Shown here piece after piece: positions 36,462-45,765 of a stretch of DNA of 64,000 bases. Origin of the DNA: Rhodospirillaceae bacterium (GTDB lineage: Bacteria; Pseudomonadota; Alphaproteobacteria; Rhodospirillales; JABJKH01); contig JABJKH010000089.1 in the NCBI GenBank assembly GCA_018660465.1, forward strand, positions 146,017 to 210,016, in the 5' to 3' direction. Position 1 is the stretch's first letter; each line of letters starts with the position of its first letter. Made by a program: the position numbers and the translations under genes. The notes beneath the pieces were generated by a model. The model was not told the origin of the DNA. It worked only from the letters and a program-made list of their open reading frames with translations, and did not search any database.

Positions 36462-39400
36462 ATGGACCTAATAAAACTCGCAATTAAGCGACCAACGGCC
36501 ATCATGGCGGCCGTCTTCATGATCATCGCCTTCGGGGTGGTGGCGATGGAGACGATTCCGATTCAGCTGACGCCAGATGTGCGCAGGCCAGTGCTGCAAG
36601 TCACAACTTGGTGGCCGGGTGCGGCACCGACGGAAGTCGAGAAAGAAATCACTAATCAGCTGGAAGAAGAACTCACCGGCCTTGAAGGGCTCGAAATTCT
36701 CAGCAGCAGTTCACAAGTCGGGCGCTCTCGGATTACCCTTGAATATCAAGTCGGCCAAAACATGGAACGGGCGTTCATGCTTTTGTCCAATCGCCTCGGC
36801 AGCGTTTCAGATTTGCCGTTCGAAGCGAAAGAGCCTCGAATTCGAACTTCCGGTTCCGACGACCGCCCCATCGCGCGCTTCGCTATTACCAGAATGGAAG
36901 GGAATACGCGCGAGATTGAAACCTATGGCGATTTTGTAGAAGACGTAGTGACAGAGCGCTTGGAACGGGTTCCCGGCGTCAGCCAAGTCAGTGCCTCTGG
37001 TGGCAGCGCCAAAGAACTTCAGATCATTGTCGAGCCGACCCAGATGGCGCGCTATGGCCTCACGGTTCCCAATGTAATTGCCGCCATTAGAGGGGCCAAC
37101 GCCTCCATCACAGCTGGCGCTGTGGACGAAGGCAAGCGGCGTTATATCGTCCGCACGGACGCGGATACCGACACCATCGAACGGGTCCGGGAAATCGTCC
37201 TCCATACATCGTATGATAAGCCCAGCGGACGTGTGGTGACGGTTAAGGTCGGCGACATTGCTAAGGTCACGTTCGGCTACAAAGAACCCTCCAGTCGACG
37301 TAGGTTCAACGGCAAGCCGATGATCCGGCTAAATGCCATTCGTGATCAGGGTGCCAATGTCATCGAGACGATGGATGGCATTTATGAGGCGGTTAAAGAC
37401 CTCAACGAAAATTCCCTGCCATCGGAACAACTCGTTCTTAAACAATTTTATGATGAGACAACCTACATTCGCTCGGCCATCAGTTTGGTGCATCAGAACA
37501 TCTATATCGGCGGCGTTCTAGCGGCGCTGATCTTGTTGATTTTCTTACGGTCCGTGCGGGCAACGTTGATTGTGTCCCTGGCTATCCCGGTCTCCGTCGT
37601 TGGTGCTTTTGTCGCCATGGCGATGCTGGGACGGTCGATCAATGTGATTTCATTGGCAGGCATTGCGTTTGCTGTCGGCATGGTTGTCGATGCGGCTATC
37701 GTCGTACAGGAGAACATTTACCGACATCGTCAAGACGGGAATTCTGCGCCTGATGCCGCCTATAAGGGAGCAAAACAAGTTTGGGGCGCTGTGCTGGCCT
37801 CAGCACTCACGACTGTCGTGGTGTTTGTACCGCTGTTGACGTTGAATCTGCAGGCCGGGCAGTTGTTCAGAGATATTGCTGTTGCCATTTCTGTGGCCGT
37901 GTCGTTATCCCTCCTGGTATCGATCACTGTCATTCCTGCTCTCTCCCAAAGATTGTTGAGAAACAGCGCCACCGGCAGCGATAAAAAAATTCCCCTGCCG
38001 GGCATCGATCATATTGGCCGAGGGTTTGTAAAAGCGGCGCTGGCCATCATTCGGTTTAACATCACCTATCGGACGGCTTCGGTGTGCGTGGTATTGGTCG
38101 TATGCAGCCTGACGGCGGTCTCCACATTTCTCTTTTTGCCCAAGCTTGATTACCTGCCCGACGGCAACAGAAACTTTATTATCGGGCGTTTGAGCCCGCC
38201 GCCTGGCTACAACCTTAAAAGCACCTACGCCATGGCGGAGCGAATCGAAAACAAAGTGAAACCCCTCTGGGTGTCTGTCAGTGGCCCGGAGGCAGAGCCC
38301 GGACAGCCGCCTAAGATTTCCGACTTCTTCTTCATCGCAGCGCGGAATTTCATGCTTATTGGCGCAAAAAGCACCGACCAAATCCGTGCTCAAGAATTGG
38401 AACCAGTACTGAACAAACCCATCTTTCGAGAACCAGGTACCCGGGGGTTCGTCTATCAGGCCTCCATCTTCGGGCGCAGGATTGGAGGCTCCAGAACTAT
38501 TAATTTGGATATTTCCGGACCTGATCTAGATGCAGTCTTGGATACCGCACGCCGTGCCGATGATCTTGTCGGCAAGGCGATGCCTCGGCGAGAGGGCACC
38601 CGCGTGCGTCCGCGCCCTGGCTTGCAACTGGCAGGGCCAGAAATCCGCCTGCTGCCGGATCAAACTAAGATCGCCCGTGCTGGCCTAACGGCGCGTGCCT
38701 TCGGCCAAACTGTGGACGTCCTTAATGAAGGGGCAAAAGTCCTGGAAATCAACCTTGGCAGTAAGCGCCTCGACCTCACCCTCAAAGGCCCCGACCGAAC
38801 CGACAAGACCACCCAAGGGATTGGCAACCTGCCTGTGGTCACCGGCAATGGTACCATTGTTCCGGTCAGTTCGCTGTCCACAATCGATGTGACGTCCGGC
38901 CCGGTTGAGATTCGTCACCTCGACCGCGCACGAACCATCTCCTTGCAAATCAAACCATCACGCAAGCTGCCCCTGGAAACAGCCATTGAAACCATAAAGA
39001 ATGATGTGGTTGGGGCCTTGGTCAAAGAAGGATTGCCGCCGGGCGTAAAAATTGGAATGTCTGGTGCCGCCGATCAGCTTTCCACAACCTGGGAAGGCAT
39101 GAAATTTAATCTGATGATCGCACTCGTAATCGTTTACTTGGTGATGGCTGTATTGTTTGAGAGCTTTATCTACCCATTGATCATTATGTTGTCGGTGCCT
39201 TTGGCGACAGCTGGCGGTGTCGGCGGTTTGGCCTTGGTCAGTGCCTTTCAGCCCCAGCAGCTTGATATGATGACCATGCTCGGGTTTGTGATCTTGATCG
39301 GGATCGTCGTCAATAATGCGATCCTATTGGTGGACCAGACGTTACAGCATGTGCGCCTCGATAAAATGGCGGCCCACGACGCCATCATGCGGGCCTCCAG

Positions 39401-39650
39401 AAACCGCATGCGGCCGATCTTTATGTCGACCCTAACCAGTGTGTTTGGGCTGCTGCCGTTGGTAATCTTCGCCGGTGCCGGGTCAGAACTTTACAAAGGC
39501 CTAGGCTCCGTCGTCCTTGGCGGACTAACGCTTTCAGCGGTCCTGACCCTACTGATCATCCCACCGTTACTGGCCCTGCTTCTGGGCCGCAAGGAAGCAA
39601 CTGAGAATGAGGGGCAGCCCGTAGATGCCGCCCCTACTCCCGCTGAATAG
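36462..39650 (+). CDS. RND-family efflux transporter, inner-membrane subunit
   Basis: A 1062-residue HAE1/AcrB-type permease. It has an N-terminal helix, a large periplasmic loop, helices 2-6 with SLAIPVSVVGAFVAMAMLGRSINVISLAGIAFAVGMVVDAAIVVQENI containing the proton-relay Asp pair replaced here by a GMVVDAAIV form, a second loop and helices 8-12 with GFVILIGIVVNNAILLVDQ. These pumps work with a periplasmic adaptor and an outer-membrane channel; neither is adjacent here. The ATG is poorly backed by a Shine-Dalgarno. It may export drugs, lipids or signal molecules. Confidence 0.92.
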   Translation: MDLIKLAIKRPTAIMAAVFMIIAFGVVAMETIPIQLTPDVRRPVLQVTTWWPGAAPTEVEKEITNQLEEELTGLEGLEILSSSSQVGRSRITLEYQVGQNMERAFMLLSNRLGSVSDLPFEAKEPRIRTSGSDDRPIARFAITRMEGNTREIETYGDFVEDVVTERLERVPGVSQVSASGGSAKELQIIVEPTQMARYGLTVPNVIAAIRGANASITAGAVDEGKRRYIVRTDADTDTIERVREIVLHTSYDKPSGRVVTVKVGDIAKVTFGYKEPSSRRRFNGKPMIRLNAIRDQGANVIETMDGIYEAVKDLNENSLPSEQLVLKQFYDETTYIRSAISLVHQNIYIGGVLAALILLIFLRSVRATLIVSLAIPVSVVGAFVAMAMLGRSINVISLAGIAFAVGMVVDAAIVVQENIYRHRQDGNSAPDAAYKGAKQVWGAVLASALTTVVVFVPLLTLNLQAGQLFRDIAVAISVAVSLSLLVSITVIPALSQRLLRNSATGSDKKIPLPGIDHIGRGFVKAALAIIRFNITYRTASVCVVLVVCSLTAVSTFLFLPKLDYLPDGNRNFIIGRLSPPPGYNLKSTYAMAERIENKVKPLWVSVSGPEAEPGQPPKISDFFFIAARNFMLIGAKSTDQIRAQELEPVLNKPIFREPGTRGFVYQASIFGRRIGGSRTINLDISGPDLDAVLDTARRADDLVGKAMPRREGTRVRPRPGLQLAGPEIRLLPDQTKIARAGLTARAFGQTVDVLNEGAKVLEINLGSKRLDLTLKGPDRTDKTTQGIGNLPVVTGNGTIVPVSSLSTIDVTSGPVEIRHLDRARTISLQIKPSRKLPLETAIETIKNDVVGALVKEGLPPGVKIGMSGAADQLSTTWEGMKFNLMIALVIVYLVMAVLFESFIYPLIIMLSVPLATAGGVGGLALVSAFQPQQLDMMTMLGFVILIGIVVNNAILLVDQTLQHVRLDKMAAHDAIMRASRNRMRPIFMSTLTSVFGLLPLVIFAGAGSELYKGLGSVVLGGLTLSAVLTLLIIPPLLALLLGRKEATENEGQPVDAAPTPAE

Positions 39651-39667
39651 AACTCATTAAAACGTCC

Positions 39668-41245
39668 CTAGAACGTCATCGGCCTTACCATCATCACCTG
39701 TGGCAGATCGTGGATTTTCTGCAAGATTTTGGGTGAAGGTGGTTGATCGACTTCGACCAATGCAATCGCGTCGCCGCCTTGTTTTGCTCGACCTAAGTTA
39801 AACGTCGCGATGTTGATACCTTCGTCACCCAACAGAGACCCAAGCCCACCAATGAAGCCTGGTTTATCGTGATTGGTAATGTACAGCATGAACGGTGCCA
39901 ACGTCGCATCAACAGGGATTCCCTTGATCTGAATGATGCGTGGTTGATCGCCGTAGAACAACGTGCCGGCAACATTCCGGGTTTGTGCCTCTGTCGTAAC
40001 CGTCAGATTGATCAACGTCTGATAGGCGCCGCCCTTTTCTTTGTGAACCTCAGAAATATCAATGTTTCGGTCTTTTGCGACTGAAGGAGCCGAAACAATA
40101 TTCACCGATTCCATGAGTGGTGCCAGAAGGCCCTGCAAGATAACCGCGGTTAAGGGCTTGGTATTGAGTTCGGCGACTTGGCCTAAATATTCGATGGTCA
40201 CGGACTTAATCGCCGTCATTGTCGCTTGACCGGCGAAGCTGCCCAACTGTTCGGCAAGCTTCATGTAGGGTTTAAGACGCGGCGCTTCTTCTGCACTCAA
40301 TGATGGCATGTTCAACGCATTGGTTACGGCCCCCGTCAGCAAATAATCCGCCAACTGCTCTGCCACCTGCTCGGCGACCTTTTCCTGCGCTTCTTCCGTC
40401 GCGGCACCCAGGTGCGGGGTGATGATCACGTTTTCCATACCGAAGAAGATACTTTCCGTCGCGGGCTCAGCAGATAGTACGTCCAGTGCGGCCCCACTCA
40501 CGTGACCGTCATCAATGGCTTTCTTCAGGTCTGCTTCAACCACCAACCCGCCGCGTGCGCAGTTGATAATTTTAACGCCTTTCTTGGTCTTGGCGAGAGA
40601 GTCGGCGTTGATGATATCTTTAGTCGCATCGGTCAGCGGGGTATGCAGGGTGATGATATCGGCACGGGCCAAAAGATCATCCAGTTCCAGCTTCTCAATA
40701 CCCAGTTTCTTCGCACGATCTGGCGAAAGATAGGGGTCATAGCCGACAACCTTCATCTTCAATCCCTGAGCACGGTCGGCAACAATGGAACCGATATTAC
40801 CGCAGCCGATAACACCCAAGGTCTTGCCGGTCACTTCCATGCCCATGAAGCGGGACTTTTCCCATTTACCCAGATGAGTTGAGGCATTCGCCTGAGGAAT
40901 ATCCCGAGCCAGCGCCAGGATCATGGAAATCGCATGTTCCGCCGTGGTTGTAGAATTCCCAAACGGGGTATTCATGACAAGGACACCGCGACTGGTCGCC
41001 GTTGCGACGTCGATGTTATCGACGCCAATTCCGGCACGACCAATGACCTTTAGGTTGGTCGCGGCTTCGATGATTTCCGTCTTGGCTTTGGTTGAAGACC
41101 GCACGGCGAGGCCGTCATAATCACCTATACAGGCGATGAGTTCTTCGGGCGTCATGCCGGTTTTGACGTCAACTTCAATCCCTCGGTCCTTGAACACTTG
41201 TTCAGCGAGGGGGCTCATTTTATCGGATATTAGAACTTTTGGCAT
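39668..41245 (-). CDS. serA: D-3-phosphoglycerate dehydrogenase SerA
   Basis: SerA oxidises 3-phosphoglycerate to start serine synthesis. The start gives [18 protein letters not shown]; the frame extends 26 codons upstream without conservation. The 525-residue form has the NAD motif [17 protein letters not shown], catalytic Arg in [14 protein letters not shown] and His-Glu in [17 protein letters not shown], then the intervening ASB domain ([16 protein letters not shown]) and a C-terminal ACT domain ([27 protein letters not shown]). It follows serC by 29 bases and is likely cotranscribed. Confidence 0.96.
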   Translation of the reverse strand: MPKVLISDKMSPLAEQVFKDRGIEVDVKTGMTPEELIACIGDYDGLAVRSSTKAKTEIIEAATNLKVIGRAGIGVDNIDVATATSRGVLVMNTPFGNSTTTAEHAISMILALARDIPQANASTHLGKWEKSRFMGMEVTGKTLGVIGCGNIGSIVADRAQGLKMKVVGYDPYLSPDRAKKLGIEKLELDDLLARADIITLHTPLTDATKDIINADSLAKTKKGVKIINCARGGLVVEADLKKAIDDGHVSGAALDVLSAEPATESIFFGMENVIITPHLGAATEEAQEKVAEQVAEQLADYLLTGAVTNALNMPSLSAEEAPRLKPYMKLAEQLGSFAGQATMTAIKSVTIEYLGQVAELNTKPLTAVILQGLLAPLMESVNIVSAPSVAKDRNIDISEVHKEKGGAYQTLINLTVTTEAQTRNVAGTLFYGDQPRIIQIKGIPVDATLAPFMLYITNHDKPGFIGGLGSLLGDEGINIATFNLGRAKQGGDAIALVEVDQPPSPKILQKIHDLPQVMMVRPMTF

Positions 41246-41274
41246 TTTATCAACTTTCTTGTCTTGGGCTTGTA

Positions 41275-42435
41275 TCAAGCTTGAATTTCGGATTTGGCGG
41301 TTTGGAAGGCCCATTCGAGCCACGGCAGCAGCGCTTCAACATCGGCTTTTTCAACCGTTGCGCCGGTCCAAATGCGAAGTCCCGGAGGCGCATCGCGGTA
41401 GGCCCCCAAATCCAACGCCGCGTCTTCATCCTTCAACAGAACGACAATGCGCTTGGCGACAGCCGCTTGCTGGTCCGCATCCAAGTCACCGTCCACCACC
41501 TTCAAGCAAACAGATGTGCAAGACCGGATCGCTGGGTCCGCTGCCAGGTTGGCAATCCATGGGGTCGCTTCCACCCAATCGTCGAGGGTCTTAAAATTTG
41601 CTTCGCAACGCGCGCGCAGACCTGCTGCTCCGCCAACTGTTGCTGCCCAATTCAATCCATCAAGCGCATCTTCCACCGCAACCATGGACGGCGTGTTCAG
41701 GGTTTCGCCCCGAAAAACGCCATCGATTAATTTACCACCCTTGGTCAGGCGGAAGATTTTTGGCAGGGGCCATGGTGGGGTGTAGCTTTCAAGGCGTTCA
41801 ACGGCGCGGGGGCTTAGGATCAGCATTCCGTGTCCGCCTTCGCCGCCCATCACTTTCTGCCAGGAATAAGTCCCGACATCGATCTTGTCCCAAGGAATAT
41901 CCATGGCGAAGGCCGCCGACGTCGCATCACAAATCGTCAGACCTTCTCGGTCTGCTGGAATCCAATCGCCATTGGGAACGCGAACACCGGACGTCGTGCC
42001 GTTCCAGGTGAAAACAACATCGCGGTTACAATCGACCTGAGTCAAATCAGGAAGTTCGCCGTAGTCGGCTTCTATCACCCGCACGTCGTCTAATTTCAAA
42101 TGCTTGGTGACATCGGCCACCCAGCCGGACCCGAAACTTTCCCAGGCCAGCATGTCAACGCCACGCGCGCCCAGCATCGACCACAGCGCCAACTCAAGCG
42201 CACCCGTATCGGAGCCTGGAACAATGCCAATCCGGTAATCGTCAGGAAGCCCCAAAAGGGCATGTGATTTATCGATTAAGTCTTTTAGACGCGCCTTGCC
42301 TTCGCTGGAACGGTGCGAACGCCCGACCAAAGAACGCGCTAAAGCATCAGACGTCCAACCAGGACGTTTAACGCAGGGACCAGATGAAAAGCTAGGTATA
42401 GCCGGACGCATGCCCGGTTTTTTGGAAGTCGTCAT
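41275..42435 (-). CDS. serC: phosphoserine transaminase SerC
   Basis: SerC converts 3-phosphohydroxypyruvate to phosphoserine with PLP. The 386-residue protein is the alphaproteobacterial form ([18 protein letters not shown]-terminus, [29 protein letters not shown]). The PLP Lys is Lys194 in [26 protein letters not shown], well placed before the ATG, lies in the last hairpin of a structured leader. It forms an operon with serA downstream. Confidence 0.95.
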   Translation of the reverse strand: MTTSKKPGMRPAIPSFSSGPCVKRPGWTSDALARSLVGRSHRSSEGKARLKDLIDKSHALLGLPDDYRIGIVPGSDTGALELALWSMLGARGVDMLAWESFGSGWVADVTKHLKLDDVRVIEADYGELPDLTQVDCNRDVVFTWNGTTSGVRVPNGDWIPADREGLTICDATSAAFAMDIPWDKIDVGTYSWQKVMGGEGGHGMLILSPRAVERLESYTPPWPLPKIFRLTKGGKLIDGVFRGETLNTPSMVAVEDALDGLNWAATVGGAAGLRARCEANFKTLDDWVEATPWIANLAADPAIRSCTSVCLKVVDGDLDADQQAAVAKRIVVLLKDEDAALDLGAYRDAPPGLRIWTGATVEKADVEALLPWLEWAFQTAKSEIQA

Positions 42436-42439
42436 TTTA

Positions 42440-42520
42440 TGTCTCCCTTCTCTTCCAAGAAGGGCTGCGATCCGTTGGGGGATCGTGGCCCGCCGCTTGT
42501 ATAGGGAGCCAATCGGGCCG
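42440..42520 (-). ncRNA. candidate serC leader RNA motif
   Basis: The leader of serC, read on the minus strand, can form three hairpins in a row: GGCCCG with CGGGCC (42519-42514 and 42492-42487), GATCC with GGATC, and CCCTTCT with AGAAGGG. The last one contains the ribosome binding site of serC, so it could control translation. A conserved 'serC RNA motif' is known from the same place in alphaproteobacteria, upstream of serC-serA. I matched it by position and pairing only. Confidence 0.55.
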
Positions 42521-42629
42521 CGTCAATGTAGAATTCTGCCTCAATTTAGACATTTTCATTTTATAAATTGAAATTATGAAAGAAAAATGTTAAATTTTTT
42601 ATAGAACCCTGGCCATTAGGAAAAAATTT

Positions 42630-42968
42630 ATGACAAACGCGGTCGCAAAATTAATGGATGACCTCCGCGAACATGGCGGACTAAAAGGCATGGACGTTGC
42701 CAATATCGCCGATGTCTCGCCGGCGACGGTATCGCGTTGGTTTTCGGGAAAAACGTTCCCCCATCCCAAGACTCAACTTTTAATTTCAGACCTTCGTTAC
42801 GTGGTTGATCGTCTCGCAGAATTCTACACACCAGAAGAAACTCGGATGTGGCTGTATTCGAAGCATCGGTTGTTAAATGACGAGCGCGCAATTGACCTCA
42901 TTCACGAAGGACGAGCCGACGAAATTCTTACGATGATTGAGAGCCTTGATGAAGGGGCCTATACCTAG
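42630..42968 (+). CDS. Xre/MbcA/ParS-type antitoxin
   Basis: A 112-residue protein with a helix-turn-helix (MDVANIADVSPATVSRWFSGKTFPHPK, about residues 21-47) and a C-terminal toxin-binding part of the DUF2384 type (WLYSKHRLLNDERAIDLIHEGRADEILTMIESLDEG), the normal make-up of antitoxins paired with RES toxins. Its TAG stop is made from the TA at the MITE insertion site. Before the insertion the stop would have been followed after two bases by the toxin ATG. It presumably neutralises the RES enzyme and represses the operon. Confidence 0.9.
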   Translation: MTNAVAKLMDDLREHGGLKGMDVANIADVSPATVSRWFSGKTFPHPKTQLLISDLRYVVDRLAEFYTPEETRMWLYSKHRLLNDERAIDLIHEGRADEILTMIESLDEGAYT

Positions 42969-43228
42969 TGTCTTGGTTCAGAAGTTCGTTACATTTAGGA
43001 CGCCCTTGCAGAGCTTTCGGCAAGGAGCCCTGTCCGCCGTGATGCTGTCGCATCACAAGGGCTGGGCGACGCTGACCGAAGGATCTGCAAGGGCGCCAAA
43101 GGTCACATTTCCCGTCCTCTGGGGGCGTCACCGCTGCTTAGCGATGCGCGACATCGCCTACGCAACGCTTCCTACCCAGAGGACGGGAAATGAGATCCTA
43201 AATGCAACGAACTTCTGAATCAGGACAC
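42968..43228. mobile_element. 261-bp MITE inserted in the toxin-antitoxin operon
   Basis: Terminal inverted repeats of 33 bases (42968-43000 and 43196-43228) match with three mismatches; the outer end reads GTGTC(C/T)TG(G/A)TTCAG. A TA dinucleotide flanks each end (42966-42967 and 43229-43230), a target duplication like that of IS630/Tc1 elements. Inside are two further hairpins: 43001-43020 with 43076-43095 (18 of 20 paired) and 43106-43123 with 43175-43192 (18 of 18). No protein is encoded, so a transposase would have to act in trans. Its right end carries CAGGACAC, giving AGGA eight bases before the toxin ATG. Confidence 0.9.
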
Positions 43229-43233
43229 TAGCA

Positions 43234-43785
43234 ATGGTGCCACGTAGCCGGGTTCATGACAGCGTCATTCTTGATGCACTTGAAGCAATCGCCCCTACTC
43301 CATTCAACGACGACGTTTGGCGGGTCACGCGAAAGGAGCGAGAAGCCCTGAGGGGGGCCAGCGCCAATGGCCGCTGGAGTCCCCCTGGTGAATTCGAAGT
43401 CCTTTATACCTCAGAATCCGAAGAGGGTGCATTGGCGGAAATTGGCTATCGCCTGTCATTGGAACCTGTATGGCCGAGCCGCATCGAGCATGAAATTCAT
43501 TGTATTGATTTACACTTAACCAGAACGCTCCGACTGGTCGATATTTCTCAGCTATCGCCGCTTGGGGTAGACATAGCCAGATACGAAAATTTTGATTACA
43601 GCGCGACCCAAGCCATTGCATCCGCCGCGCACTTTCTGGAGTTTGATGGCCTTGTCATACCAAGTGCACGCTTCGAGTGTTCAAACATCGTTGTGTTTTT
43701 GGAACAAGCTGCTGAGAAGGGTCGCATGGAAGTCCGTTCATCAGCAGCCGTCGATTGGTCTTCTTGGCAAAGAAAGCGCCGCTGA
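43234..43785 (+). CDS. RES-domain toxin (NAD+ phosphorylase type)
   Basis: A 183-residue RES-family protein. The family's Arg, Glu and Ser are seen in WRVTRKER/GRWSPPGEFEVLYTSESEEGALAEIGYR and the later PSARFECSNIVVF. RES toxins with Xre antitoxins (Xre-RES) degrade NAD+ by phosphorolysis. The frame appears intact. The MITE has removed its original spacing (2 bases after the antitoxin stop) and now provides an AGGA Shine-Dalgarno at 43222-43225. Expression relative to the antitoxin may be changed. It is convergent with the SLC13 gene. Confidence 0.9.
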   Translation: MVPRSRVHDSVILDALEAIAPTPFNDDVWRVTRKEREALRGASANGRWSPPGEFEVLYTSESEEGALAEIGYRLSLEPVWPSRIEHEIHCIDLHLTRTLRLVDISQLSPLGVDIARYENFDYSATQAIASAAHFLEFDGLVIPSARFECSNIVVFLEQAAEKGRMEVRSSAAVDWSSWQRKRR

Positions 43786-43787
43786 CC

Positions 43788-45656
43788 CTACACCCCATAA
43801 TACCACGGTGCGAACAGCGAAAAGGTGATCCACATGACGAACACCAAGGGGATGCCGACGCGGGTGAAATCCATGAATTTATAGTGCCCTGGCCCCATTA
43901 CCAGAAGGTTGGTTTGGTAGCCCAAGGGTGAGGCGAAGGAGCAGTTGGCAGCGAAGATGACGGCGACGGCAAAGGCCTCGGGGGCGGCGCCGACCTCTAT
44001 CCCAAAATCAATTGCGATAGGAGTGAACAGGACCGCCGTGGTCTTGGTGCTGATGATGTTTGACAGCACGGCGACTAATAAGAAAAAGACCGATAGCATC
44101 ACCGCAGGCGACACGCCCTTCATTGCCGTTGCCATCGCGTGCGCAATATATTGAGCGCCACCAGTTTCCTGAAGCGCGATCCCTAAAGCTAAAGCCGTGC
44201 CAATGGTTGCGACGATCAGCGGGTCGATTGCGCGGGTCGCGTCTCGGACAGTAAGAACACCCGTCGCGACCATCCCAGCCGCCCCAGTCAGCGCCGCCAC
44301 GACAATCGGTACGATACCTGTCCCGGCCATTAAGACGACACCAAAAAATATGAGCAAAGATCGACGGGCATGCTTCACCGCTGGCAATGTCTCATCCGAC
44401 CAACCGACCAAGACAACATCGCGGCTGGCTTTCAATGCCATGACGTCTTCGTTCTGTCCCATGACCAGAAGTTCATCACCCGCTCTCAAATAGATATCAG
44501 TCATGCGCCCCCGCACCATGTGGCTGCGGCGTTTGATGGCCATGACGATACAGTGGGTGTGATAGCGAAAGCCGATTTGCGACAGGGTCTGACCAATCAA
44601 CCGAGACGCCGGCGTCACCATGACTTCGGCCAACACCCGTTCGCCGTCATGCCACGGCGCATAGTCTTCATCTTCTGATGCACGTCCGTCGCGAAGGTCG
44701 GGATAGAACAGACCTGGATTGTGGGCCAAGACTTCGGTCAAAGCCTTGCGAGTGCCCGCCACGACGAGTGTATCCCCTAGCTGACCTTTGTATTCCTCAA
44801 ACGGTGGTAAAATTGCTTCTTCACCACGTTGAATGGTCCGAATGACAATATCATCGGGCATGGCAGCGAAGTGCCCGCCGGGGGCTCCTGCGCCTATCAA
44901 TTCCGAATTTTCTTCGATCGTAATCTGGGCGACGAACTGTTTACCGTCGGTATCATAAAGCGCATCGGTTCCAGCTTCCCGATCCGGCAAAAGCTTGGGC
45001 GCAATCGTCATTAAAAAGACCAATCCTGCAGCCGCCATCACCAATCCGGGAATTGAAAAATCGAAAAATCCGAACGGCGCTTTTCCCATTTCAATGAGTG
45101 CACTGTTGACCAACAGATTGGTGCCAGAGCCAATTAACGTGGTCATACCGCCTAAGACAGCAGCAAAGCTTAGGGGGATCATCACCTTGCCCACCGACAT
45201 GCCATAGCGCGAGGCCAGTGCCTGCATGATCGGGATAAAAATGACGACCACAGGAATGTTATTTAAAAACGCACTGATCGCCATTACGACGATCAAAATT
45301 ACAGCGATAGAGAACCAAGCACTGCCCCCCCCCAACGTCATGATCCAGCGCGCACCCAGGTCCAAAACCCCTGTGCGAATCATTCCTTGCCCGAGAACCA
45401 ATAACGCCAGAACAGTAATCAAAGCAGGATTGGCGAAGCCCTTCAGAATTCGAACGTCATCCAAGCGGTTGCCGCCGTCAGGTCCGGCGATAGGAAAGAA
45501 ATGGAAGAACACCAGGAGAATACAAACCACGCCAAATGACGTCACCTCCATCGGCAAGCGCTCCATGGCGTACAACACCAGAGCACCAACGACGATGGTG
45601 AACAGCACCCACATCTGAAACTGCGGGCCTAAATATTCAATCATGACTGCAGTCAT
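43788..45656 (-). CDS. SLC13/DASS-family permease with TrkA-C domains
   Basis: A 622-residue transporter. An N-terminal half-transporter (about residues 10-215) with the SLC13-like SGTNLLVNSALIEMGK motif is followed by two cytoplasmic TrkA-C (RCK_C) domains (about 230-315 and 330-415: SELIGAGAPGGHFAAMPDDIVIRTIQRGEE; SRLIGQTLSQIGFRYHTHCIVMAIKRRSHM), then the second half with a matching motif FAANCSFASPLGYQTNLLVMGPG. This arrangement is that of the SdcS/YbhI-type, often anion, sulfate or dicarboxylate transporters. The substrate is unknown. Confidence 0.9.
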   Translation of the reverse strand: MTAVMIEYLGPQFQMWVLFTIVVGALVLYAMERLPMEVTSFGVVCILLVFFHFFPIAGPDGGNRLDDVRILKGFANPALITVLALLVLGQGMIRTGVLDLGARWIMTLGGGSAWFSIAVILIVVMAISAFLNNIPVVVIFIPIMQALASRYGMSVGKVMIPLSFAAVLGGMTTLIGSGTNLLVNSALIEMGKAPFGFFDFSIPGLVMAAAGLVFLMTIAPKLLPDREAGTDALYDTDGKQFVAQITIEENSELIGAGAPGGHFAAMPDDIVIRTIQRGEEAILPPFEEYKGQLGDTLVVAGTRKALTEVLAHNPGLFYPDLRDGRASEDEDYAPWHDGERVLAEVMVTPASRLIGQTLSQIGFRYHTHCIVMAIKRRSHMVRGRMTDIYLRAGDELLVMGQNEDVMALKASRDVVLVGWSDETLPAVKHARRSLLIFFGVVLMAGTGIVPIVVAALTGAAGMVATGVLTVRDATRAIDPLIVATIGTALALGIALQETGGAQYIAHAMATAMKGVSPAVMLSVFFLLVAVLSNIISTKTTAVLFTPIAIDFGIEVGAAPEAFAVAVIFAANCSFASPLGYQTNLLVMGPGHYKFMDFTRVGIPLVFVMWITFSLFAPWYYGV

Positions 45657-45765
45657 ATTATGTATACCGCCCCGATCTGAGTTCTGTCAGATTACATCTA
45701 TATCACCGCATGGCGAGTGCGATGACAAGAGCTAAGGCCTTGAATTGCCGTATATTATAGAACCC

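Noticed and set aside
42937..43218. ORF of 93 residues running through the MITE
   Set aside because: It begins inside the antitoxin gene and is only the translation of terminal repeats and hairpins.
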